In this document: positions 28,713 to 34,780 of the stretch, one piece after another
How positions within the stretch are numbered: the first letter of the stretch is position 1
How the letters are laid out: every line of letters starts with the position of its first letter
Virus record (IMG/VR): IMGVR_UViG_3300044986_000255
Span: 1 to 34,780 of that record
From: a virus
Reading direction: 5' to 3' (one strand)
DNA length: 34,780 nucleotides
Notes under the pieces: generated by a model
Seen by the model: the letters and a program-made list of their open reading frames with translations, nothing else
What the model was told of the DNA's origin: nothing
The model's database searches: none
Translations under genes and position numbers: made by a program

Positions 28713-28898
28713 TTAATCTTCTGTTGTTAATTGAGCTAATGCACTAATTGTTGAACCTACACTTATAATTATTCCACCTATTAAAGGTTGAAACTTCACT
28801 ATCACACCTCCTAAAATTGATAGTGCTAAACCGTTTTTTTGAACTTTCTTCCAAAATTTCGGAGTTGGACTATTCCAACGTTCTATTAAATTTTTCAT
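28713..28898 (-). CDS. Putative holin (61 aa)
   Basis: This 61-residue protein has a charged N-terminus (MKNLIERWNSPTPKFWKKVQ) and one or two hydrophobic stretches (LALSILGGVIVKF and IGGIIISVGSTISALA). The opening resembles small membrane proteins found beside lysis genes in Bacteroidetes phages. A holin makes the lesion in the membrane that sets the time of lysis. It overlaps the upstream 72-residue gene by ATGA and is followed by the membrane-anchored protein. Confidence 0.6.
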   Translation of the reverse strand: MKNLIERWNSPTPKFWKKVQKNGLALSILGGVIVKFQPLIGGIIISVGSTISALAQLTTED

Positions 28899-29113
28899 AA
28901 TTCTGGTATTGTAATTGTAAATTCAATTGGCGTGCCTAAAACGTTCTCTAACCCATCAACATATTGAATGTAATATATTGAATCTAAATTAGAATAATTG
29001 TAATTTACCCAATAAAGTGTATCTCCTTGTGGATTAGGCAGTCCTTTATAAGTGGTTGCTTGATTGCGTGCTGCAATTGCTTCTTGTTCTGTTGTGTATT
29101 TGTATCCTGTCAT
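28895..29113 (-). CDS. Small tail-associated protein (72 aa)
   Basis: The 72-residue protein (MTGYKYTTEQEAIAARNQAT, then YNYSNLDSIYYIQYVDGLE) ends on the holin start with ATGA. Similar short proteins that begin with TGYKYxTExEAIAAR lie between tail fibre and lysis genes in related phages, in my recollection. It could be a tail fibre chaperone, but nothing proves this. Confidence 0.55.
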   Translation of the reverse strand: MTGYKYTTEQEAIAARNQATTYKGLPNPQGDTLYWVNYNYSNLDSIYYIQYVDGLENVLGTPIEFTITIPEL

Positions 29114-29115
29114 GT

Positions 29116-29985
29116 TTAGTAGATTGTATAATAAGAATTAATATTAGTGTTAATTGCATTTATTGAAGTTGATTCATTTTCAAAGAAAATACTTTCACTA
29201 ATTGAACCGTTGAATCTTACACCAACATTAACATTGTAAGGGTCAGCACCTACCATCATATACTTGTTACCAGCGGTTGATGTCTGATTCAATGATATTA
29301 AGTTAAGATTAGTGTTTGCATTTGGCAAAGTTATACCAATACCCCAAGCTAAATTAGCAACATTTTGAGAGATATTATTAGCGTAAAAAGACGTTATATT
29401 ACCCCCTATTATTTTATTTGAACTTGGGTAAACACCAATTGCTCTCGTTTCATTCGAAGCTTGCATCCAAGCCACATTTATACCACTGGCTCTCCATGTC
29501 CATATACTTGGGTAATCCGCAGTTGCATTTCCATCTATACTAAGAGTAGTAAAATTATTTTTAATAGATGTACTTATAGTACTTGTTGTGTATAAATGGT
29601 TAAAATTATTCTCAAATCTAACTGCAGTTTTTGAATTTCTTATAACTAAATTTCCACTAATAATTATTAATGGTTGATAAGTTAAAGTTGGTTGTATTAA
29701 ATTTTTACCATTTCCACTTTGATCATACCATATAGACACAAATCCATTTCCAGCACCAACAAATGATAACATAGATGTAGTGTCTAAATTTCCACTTCCA
29801 TCGAATCCAATGTCTTGCGAATTATTATCACTTGAACGTCTTACACGTATAGCATAACCAGTGTATGCTGAACTTAATTTTCTAAGTGAATATGCAGCAA
29901 TTGCTCCACTATAAGTATCTAAAAGATAACTTGGCGCAGCAGCACCACTACCCATACTATTTATTAAAGGATAATAATTTCTCAT
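29116..29985 (-). CDS. Tail protein with arabinofuranosidase-like/concanavalin-fold domain
   Basis: The 289-residue protein opens with a Gly/Ala linker. It then has SGAIAAYSLRKLSSAYTGYA, IRVRRSSDNNSQDIGFDGSG and VGAGNGFVSIWYDQSGNGKN, which closely match the catalytic-domain fold of alpha-L-arabinofuranosidase B (GH54-type, concanavalin-like). In phages this domain is usually a carbohydrate-binding part of the tail tip. Hydrolase activity is possible but unproven, as I cannot place the catalytic residues. It starts on the stop of the preceding tail gene and should recognise host surface glycans. Confidence 0.78.
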   Translation of the reverse strand: MRNYYPLINSMGSGAAAPSYLLDTYSGAIAAYSLRKLSSAYTGYAIRVRRSSDNNSQDIGFDGSGNLDTTSMLSFVGAGNGFVSIWYDQSGNGKNLIQPTLTYQPLIIISGNLVIRNSKTAVRFENNFNHLYTTSTISTSIKNNFTTLSIDGNATADYPSIWTWRASGINVAWMQASNETRAIGVYPSSNKIIGGNITSFYANNISQNVANLAWGIGITLPNANTNLNLISLNQTSTAGNKYMMVGADPYNVNVGVRFNGSISESIFFENESTSINAINTNINSYYTIY

Positions 29986-30422
29986 TACGCTTCTGTGTTA
30001 ACTCCTAAAACGTCAAATTTATCATCCGTAGCGTTGTAGACTACACCTAAATACGTTGTTTTACTTAACGTTGTTGTAGTCGGTAAAGTAACTCCTAAGG
30101 CTCTAAATTTAGATCCGTATGTAATAGCTCGAGCAGTACCATTGTCTTTAATTCTAAACAATAAAGCTTGTCCCTCGGTAAATGTTCCTGTTGGATTAGC
30201 TAACGTTAATGCCTCTGCTTGTGCGGTAATTTTCACTAAATCATTTGTTGATGTAGCTGTAACAGTCGCAGAACTTGTAACGCTTTGAACTCTTGCGTTT
30301 AAAATATTAGCTCCTGTAATAGATTTAGAGCTATATACACCTCCTCCTTGATCTTCTGCAATTGCTAATATATCCGTAGCTACTATTGAACTACCTTTTG
30401 CTGTTAATTCTGTAAATTTCAT
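29985..30422 (-). CDS. Tail protein sharing the N-terminal anchor of the 621-residue tail protein (145 aa)
   Basis: I take the ATG at 30422 (MKFTELTAKGSSIVATDILA) because it directly follows the upstream stop. The N-terminal segment LTAKGSSIVATDILAIAEDQ, then GGVYSSKSITGANIL, parallels the start of the 621-residue protein (LTAKTTNLTANDRLPLAEPD, then GGYVTKHVTGQQML). The rest (VKITAQAEALTLANPTGTFT, then EGQALLFRIKDNGTARAITY) is a small beta-sandwich common in phage tail fibres. It probably docks to the same virion site as the larger protein. Confidence 0.7.
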   Translation of the reverse strand: MKFTELTAKGSSIVATDILAIAEDQGGGVYSSKSITGANILNARVQSVTSSATVTATSTNDLVKITAQAEALTLANPTGTFTEGQALLFRIKDNGTARAITYGSKFRALGVTLPTTTTLSKTTYLGVVYNATDDKFDVLGVNTEA

Positions 30423-30424
30423 AT

Positions 30425-30628
30425 TTATCTCGATAATTTTGTTTGACCTGACCAACTAACTTCATAAACAGAACCCCATCCGTTTAAATCATAAGTCGGT
30501 AATTGTGTTATTATAGATTCTTCATTTTCATAGAAATAGAATTGTCCATCTTCTGTTATGAGGTTATCTCCTTCAGAATTACTTTTACCCCATCCTATTA
30601 AATTAAATGCTCCGTTACCCCATTCCAT
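30425..30628 (-). CDS. Short tail-associated protein with Trp-Gly motifs (67 aa)
   Basis: The 67-residue protein has MEWGNGAFNLIGWGKSNSEG, then LNGWGSVYEVSWSGQTKLSR. Repeated (I/N)GWG motifs followed by SWSG or a similar strand are typical of short proteins near tail fibre genes in Bacteroidetes phages. The function is unknown; a fibre subunit or chaperone is likely from position. Confidence 0.6.
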   Translation of the reverse strand: MEWGNGAFNLIGWGKSNSEGDNLITEDGQFYFYENEESIITQLPTYDLNGWGSVYEVSWSGQTKLSR

Positions 30629-30664
30629 AATCTAATAACTAATTAAGTGTGTATTGTTGTCTAA

Positions 30665-32530
30665 TTATACAGGTATTTTGATAACAGAAAAGTTTAAATC
30701 AGAAACTCGCATATTTGATGAACTTGTATTTTTCACAAATAATTCAACATAATCATTTGCTGTCATTTCAATTTGAGTATGTGTTGAGCCCGGGTATTCT
30801 TGGTTAGCTACATCTGTTCTAATTGTCATTTCACTTTCAGTTAAAATACTTCCATTTTTAGCGACTCCAATAGATATAACTTGCGAAGATGATCCACTCC
30901 GCACGTTTGCACTAATTGAAATTAAAAAACTATTGATAAACGCCCCAGTGTAAGTCAATTTATTTGATGTATGCGTAAATTTAGAGTTGTTAGAACCTGC
31001 TGTTGTTGTACCTGATGCTTTAACCCAAACATTTACGTTTGAAACTCCTATTGTAGTGTCAGTAGTATTGTTAACCATGTACATAAAACCACGTGTTGAA
31101 GTATTCGCTATTCCAACACAATTTGCAAATAAAGATTTATTTGATGTTGAATCTAACCCACTTAAATAAGTTCCTCCACCGCTGAAATTAACAGTATCTA
31201 AAATATACTTTTCATCTCCAATAGTTGCACTTGATGAAGCATTTATACCAGTTTCACCTGATAAAACTACAAAAGAGGAATAAATAATCCTAAATCTTCT
31301 ACTTACAGTTAGTGTACTTGGTAATGTGAAAACAGTTCCAGAACTTGCACAATCAAATAAACAATTTGTCATTCCTATCGTTCCTATCGTTCCATCAAAA
31401 GTTAAGCCTTGAGAATTAAGAAAAGCACTATCTCCCATAATAAAATTAGTGTAGTCTTTAATAATTCCAACCGTTGCGCAATCTGTAAAATTAACACCAA
31501 ACCAATCTAATGCAGTTGTTGTTCCATCCCCATCTAAATTTAAAGCAGTACCATGAGTAATCGTAATATTTCGCATAGGTAACGAATAAACAGAGGTTAT
31601 TAATGCAGTTGAACTACTTAACCCAGTACTTTTTAAAATACAATTTTCAGAACTTGTACCTAAAATAACACTATTTTGACCGCCTACTAATCTATCTCCT
31701 GTTAAATCAATAGTTTTAGTAATAACATAAGTATAGTTGTCTACTAAAGTAATAACACCACCACTCGCAGTCGGTAAATCAGATTTAGAATTTACTAATA
31801 TGTATTCAACGTTATCGCTCGTAAATTGTTTATTTTCCCATAGACCAGTACCACTATTATAAGTTAAAATATCATTGTTTACTGGACTTGTTACACTTAC
31901 ACCATGTAACTCATTTAATTCGTATCCGTTTTGAATAGCTACAACAATTTTTCCATTCACTCCATGACTATAAGCAACACGACCAATATAAACAGAATGT
32001 GCAGGCTCCGCAGGTGGTGTATTTGCAACCATTTGACCCGCAGTTGACGAAAGCCACAAGCTATCTCCATCAGCATAGGCAGACGTGTCTAAAGTATGAA
32101 ACAATCCGCTTGTAATAATATATCCATTTGTATTATTTGATAACGCAGTTAACGTTAATCCTATTGTTTTACTCGATGTCGCTTCACTATCAGCATCCGC
32201 AAGCGTTACAGTTGGCATTTGACCAGTAGCACCATTTATGTATACTACTGAACCTTTAGGAATAGTTGAACCTGTTGTATTTCTAACTAATAAAACTTCC
32301 TTTTCAGTTGAATCAACTACACCATCGTCATCAGTATCATACACCGCCTTTGTCATGTCTCCAGATGTACCTACAACTATTTCAGCTTCAAAATAGTCGA
32401 GCATTTGTTGACCTGTTACGTGTTTAGTTACATAACCTCCAACACCATCAGGTTCTGCAAGTGGTAACCTATCGTTTGCTGTTAGGTTGGTTGTCTTTGC
32501 TGTTAAGTTCTCTATTTTTATCGTCGCCAT
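30665..32530 (-). CDS. Tail fibre / receptor-binding candidate with anchor, beta-helix and C1q-like end
   Basis: The 621-residue protein has four parts. The N-terminal anchor (KIENLTAKTTNLTANDRLPL) comes first. A domain with VRNTTGSTIPKGSVVYINGA and AYADGDSLWLSSTAGQMVAN (about 80-205) is widely found in phage tail proteins. A central region (about 240-480) has repeated hydrophobic strands and Asn/Ser turns that look like a parallel beta-helix (NITITHGTALNL, GMTNCLFDCA). The C-terminal part (about 520-621) resembles C1q/TNF-like jelly rolls (IGVAKNGSILTESEMTIRTD). This is the layout of a fibre or spike. It is the best receptor-binding candidate. Confidence 0.75.
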   Translation of the reverse strand: MATIKIENLTAKTTNLTANDRLPLAEPDGVGGYVTKHVTGQQMLDYFEAEIVVGTSGDMTKAVYDTDDDGVVDSTEKEVLLVRNTTGSTIPKGSVVYINGATGQMPTVTLADADSEATSSKTIGLTLTALSNNTNGYIITSGLFHTLDTSAYADGDSLWLSSTAGQMVANTPPAEPAHSVYIGRVAYSHGVNGKIVVAIQNGYELNELHGVSVTSPVNNDILTYNSGTGLWENKQFTSDNVEYILVNSKSDLPTASGGVITLVDNYTYVITKTIDLTGDRLVGGQNSVILGTSSENCILKSTGLSSSTALITSVYSLPMRNITITHGTALNLDGDGTTTALDWFGVNFTDCATVGIIKDYTNFIMGDSAFLNSQGLTFDGTIGTIGMTNCLFDCASSGTVFTLPSTLTVSRRFRIIYSSFVVLSGETGINASSSATIGDEKYILDTVNFSGGGTYLSGLDSTSNKSLFANCVGIANTSTRGFMYMVNNTTDTTIGVSNVNVWVKASGTTTAGSNNSKFTHTSNKLTYTGAFINSFLISISANVRSGSSSQVISIGVAKNGSILTESEMTIRTDVANQEYPGSTHTQIEMTANDYVELFVKNTSSSNMRVSDLNFSVIKIPV

Positions 32531-32590
32531 AAATCTTTTTTAGATATATTTCTAATTTTTTAATATTTTCTTTTTTTGGAGCGTACTTTT

Positions 32591-33091
32591 TCATATGTGC
32601 CAATTGGTATAATAATTCTCTCTAATTGGGTGTATATCATCGTTAGTATTACTTGTATATTCAGGAAATAAATTTGATGAAAAACACATATAATCAACAA
32701 ACCTTTGTGAGTAGTTTTCCGCAATCTTTTTATACTTTTCAGCAAGTAGCTGAATATTCTCATAGCTTACCGCTGTTGAACTTTCAACCTCTTTTTGATA
32801 TACACCATTATTAGAGATTTGAAAGCTCGAGAAAGGCAAATATTCAACCATTGAATAAAAAATCAACATAGGTTTTAAAAATGTCGTAGTTATAGTCAAA
32901 TAGTTTCCTGATAAAGTATTTGCTAAAATATCCGCTTTAATCTTATTCAATAAATCTGTACCTGTGTATTGTTGAATCCATATATCTTGTGCAATCTTAA
33001 CAAATGGTAATAATTTATCATAATCGATGTTACCATCTAATGAAGTGTATTTTGCGATGTCTGTTTTGTTAATTAGTAGTGCTTCTGCCAT
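32591..33091 (-). CDS. Head-tail connector-like protein (166 aa)
   Basis: This 166-residue helical protein (INKTDIAKYTSLDGNIDYDK, then FVKIAQDIWIQQYTGTDLLN) has the size and opening of head-tail adaptor proteins that bind the portal. It follows the portal once the HNH gene is set aside. The HNH end overlaps its start by 19 bases. No enzymatic motif is visible. Confidence 0.6.
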   Translation of the reverse strand: MAEALLINKTDIAKYTSLDGNIDYDKLLPFVKIAQDIWIQQYTGTDLLNKIKADILANTLSGNYLTITTTFLKPMLIFYSMVEYLPFSSFQISNNGVYQKEVESSTAVSYENIQLLAEKYKKIAENYSQRFVDYMCFSSNLFPEYTSNTNDDIHPIRENYYTNWHI

Positions 33092-33588
33092 AATTGTCTA
33101 TATGCTTTTTTATTTTTAATTCTCCAAACAATACATGGAGATATACTATATATTTTTCCTAATTTTCTTGTAGATAAATTTGAGTTAAAAATATCTAAAG
33201 CTTGTTCATCTGTTAATTTAGTTTTTATTAATCTGTTTTTTGTTGCGTGTATAATGTTTTCGCTTATTGTACACCACTCTAAATTTTCAACTCTATTATC
33301 TGTTTTAATACCATTTATATGGTTTACTACTGGTTTATTTTCTTCATTTGGTATAAACGCTTCAGCTACTAATCTATGTACTGTAAAATCAAATCTTTTA
33401 CCATCATTTTTTAAATTACATCTGTAATATCCTTTATCATTTAATCTTATGTTTTTAGGCGTCCCTTTGTAAACCCTTGTAAAACCCTCTTTATAATGTT
33501 TCACTATCCTATCAATACTTCTAATGTTTCCAATATTACTAACTTCATATTGTTTTTCAAATCCTTTAATTGCTTTCCAAATTTCCAT
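33073..33588 (-). CDS. HNH homing endonuclease with NUMOD4 domain
   Basis: The 171-residue protein has an N-terminal NUMOD4-like DNA-binding motif (IWKAIKGFEKQYEVSNIGNI, residues 3-22). The HNH nuclease motif is HRLVAEAFIP and VVNHINGIKTDNRVENLEW (H71, N89-H90, N102). The C-terminus has a helix-turn-helix of the type found in homing enzymes (LTDEQALDIFNSNLSTRKLG). Such free-standing enzymes spread by cutting genomes that lack them. It separates the portal from the connector-like gene and has its own promoter. It is more likely a mobile gene than a packaging nuclease. Confidence 0.9.
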   Translation of the reverse strand: MEIWKAIKGFEKQYEVSNIGNIRSIDRIVKHYKEGFTRVYKGTPKNIRLNDKGYYRCNLKNDGKRFDFTVHRLVAEAFIPNEENKPVVNHINGIKTDNRVENLEWCTISENIIHATKNRLIKTKLTDEQALDIFNSNLSTRKLGKIYSISPCIVWRIKNKKAYRQLWQKHY

Positions 33589-33605
33589 ATTATCTTATTT
33601 TTTTA

Positions 33606-33613
33606 CAAAGATA
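33606..33613 (-). promoter_or_regulatory. Candidate promoter of the HNH gene (TATCTTTG)
   Basis: An exact TAnnTTTG element lies in the 60-base gap between the portal stop and the HNH gene, with a TTGG about 22 bases upstream. A free-standing homing gene often carries its own promoter. Confidence 0.5.
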
Positions 33614-33648
33614 ATAAAATGATTACAATATAATACCAACCTTATTAT

Positions 33649-34780
33649 TTATTTCACGTCTGAAGGTAAATTTTTATTTCTTGGACTATATCCTTTTAAT
33701 GGTAAGTTGTTAGGATAAACAGAAACTTCTGAGGGGTTAGTCACTTTGTACCCTCTAATCTCTGCTGCTCTTGTTCCTACCTTTTCAAACACATCTTTAT
33801 CATTTAACATATAAGTTAATCGTGACCATTTATGATGGCATCGAGGACCTCCATGGAATCTAAAAATATCGTATTTGTCAGCTCCAAATTCACCAAAACC
33901 TCTATTAACAATACTTTCACTCATTCTGTCAATATCCTCTTTTCTATATACTTTGTTTGCGCTCATCATTGCTTTACAAAAAGCTCTTTCAGGGTTAGGA
34001 TTACCTGTATATTTATATCGAACCTTGAACATTATTCCTTTTATTTGTTTGTCTTGTGAAGATACTGCCGTTGGTCTTGCTGTTCCTGTTGAAACAAAAT
34101 TAAATACTTTATCAATTAAAGAAAGTTTTGTAGTAGTATTTTCAAGGTCGTTTAAATATTCGTTTAAAAACTCTTCATTATCATAATCGGCATCCCTTTC
34201 ATCAATTAATACGTAGTTTTCATCAATATCTTCACCAAACTCATCTAATAATAATTCAAGTTCTGATTTGTCCGAATTCATATGAATGGTTTGTGTATCA
34301 TCTTGTTTAGACAATGTTTGTAATTCTGAAGAACTCGATTTAAATGGATTCAATGACTTAAAAGCTAAATCTAAATTAATGTCATTAACTCTAAATATTT
34401 TCTTTAAAGAATCAATTATCAATTGTTGTTTTGGCTTGATAACCATATTTTCGTACAATGTAAACGAATTTTGTAACTCATCCGCATTAGCACTAAATCC
34501 AGTTGTTGTAGCAATACCAAAAATCAAAGGACTAACAACGTTATGACCTACCATTATTTTAGTTCTACATTCTTCACTTAGATATGCATAATGTTCAGGT
34601 GCATCGTTTAAAGGTACACTATCAATTGTTGTTTTTGTAGCTTCGTTATCGTTAAAAGATACTACTAACTTCTTGCCTGTTGAACCTGTTAATTGGTTCA
34701 TTATTCTATTAGTGATGTCGTCTTTTTCTTGGTCCGCAGGTTGCCCATTGTTGAAATTTAGTACAGTCGTTGGCGAAAAT
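33649..34780 (-). CDS. Portal protein, C-terminal part (gene continues across the contig join)
   Basis: This is the same gene as 1-765: the frame agrees across the 127-base overlap, giving about 589 residues. The core portal part has LSEECRTKIMVGHNVVSPLI, then GFSANADELQNSFTLYENMV. Residues from about 360 to 440 form an acidic linker. The last 130 residues form a separate region with FCKAMMSANKVYRKEDI and YDIFRFHGGPRCHHKWSR (Cys about 482 and 527, His 528 and 529). This region looks like a MuF-type head morphogenesis module, but the match is by eye only. The C-terminal domain suggests the portal carries extra assembly functions. It is followed by the HNH gene. Confidence 0.8.
   Translation of the reverse strand, partial: FSPTTVLNFNNGQPADQEKDDITNRIMNQLTGSTGKKLVVSFNDNEATKTTIDSVPLNDAPEHYAYLSEECRTKIMVGHNVVSPLIFGIATTTGFSANADELQNSFTLYENMVIKPKQQLIIDSLKKIFRVNDINLDLAFKSLNPFKSSSSELQTLSKQDDTQTIHMNSDKSELELLLDEFGEDIDENYVLIDERDADYDNEEFLNEYLNDLENTTTKLSLIDKVFNFVSTGTARPTAVSSQDKQIKGIMFKVRYKYTGNPNPERAFCKAMMSANKVYRKEDIDRMSESIVNRGFGEFGADKYDIFRFHGGPRCHHKWSRLTYMLNDKDVFEKVGTRAAEIRGYKVTNPSEVSVYPNNLPLKGYSPRNKNLPSDVK
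34654..34780. repeat. Terminal direct repeat, right copy (contig join)
   Basis: These 127 bases are identical to bases 1-127. Removing one copy gives a circular sequence of about 34,653 bp with an intact portal frame. Confidence 0.95.

Noticed and set aside
32560-32763. Minus-strand frame at the end of the connector-like gene in another frame
   Set aside because: It lies inside the connector gene, starts from weak context and looks like a shadow.
33073-33588. HNH protein as a cos-packaging partner of the terminase
   Set aside because: NUMOD4 and the C-terminal helix-turn-helix favour a homing enzyme, and it is far from the terminase genes.
33875-34186. Plus-strand frames opposite the portal gene
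   Set aside because: They overlap each other and the portal, and have no recognisable pattern.

Overview
The window is a complete small tailed-phage genome (siphovirus-like, head-tail with a tape measure) from an AT-rich Bacteroidetes host, most likely Flavobacteriia. Three things suggest this. The promoters fit the Bacteroidetes TAnnTTTG -7 consensus, and Shine-Dalgarno sequences are not evident. The protein families (SCEI-type virion paralogs, DUF3127-like SSB, XkdF-like protease, arabinofuranosidase-like tail protein) are ones I associate with Bacteroidetes phages. Every supported gene lies on the minus strand. Bases 1-127 are identical to 34654-34780, so the contig closes into a circle of about 34,653 bp whose ends cut the portal gene. 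I see no integrase, clear CI-type repressor, tRNA, CRISPR array or insertion sequence, so a virulent lifestyle is the simplest reading. No stretch over 300 bases lacks a gene.

Reading in the direction of transcription (falling coordinates), the early half runs from a promoter near 27342 to a terminator near 14800. It holds small regulators and micro-ORFs (27309-25784), then a winged-helix initiator with an internal candidate origin, a primase-helicase and a cytosine methyltransferase. Next come an HExxH peptidase, NinG, ERF annealase and Gp157, then an exported RlpA-like protein, ThyX, a GIY-YIG nuclease, an SSB and a MazG-like pyrophosphohydrolase. Internal promoters near 26085, 21440 and 19938 split this half into sub-operons. 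The promoters at 26085 and 21440 each start a roughly 90-base structured RNA. The two RNAs share a design: a terminator-like hairpin whose ten-base loop is fully complementary to the RNA's own 5' end. This pair is the most unusual element in the window.

The late half starts with a sigma-70-like gene (14782) that directly follows a compact promoter-plus-terminator arrangement. It then runs through two micro-ORFs, small and large terminase, a candidate tail assembly chaperone with a -1 frameshift site, tail proteins, tape measure, XkdF-like protease, scaffold-like protein, major capsid protein and two tandem SCEI paralogs. It continues across the contig join through the portal, a homing HNH endonuclease, a connector-like protein, tail fibre and host-recognition proteins, a holin candidate, a membrane-anchored protein and a YkuD-like candidate endolysin. 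It ends at a terminator at 27412-27435. Tail genes precede head genes, and the portal is far from the terminase. Hairpin terminators on both sides of the paralog pair probably tune late gene dosage. Stop-start overlaps (ATGA, TAATG) are frequent, so translation is probably coupled along both halves.
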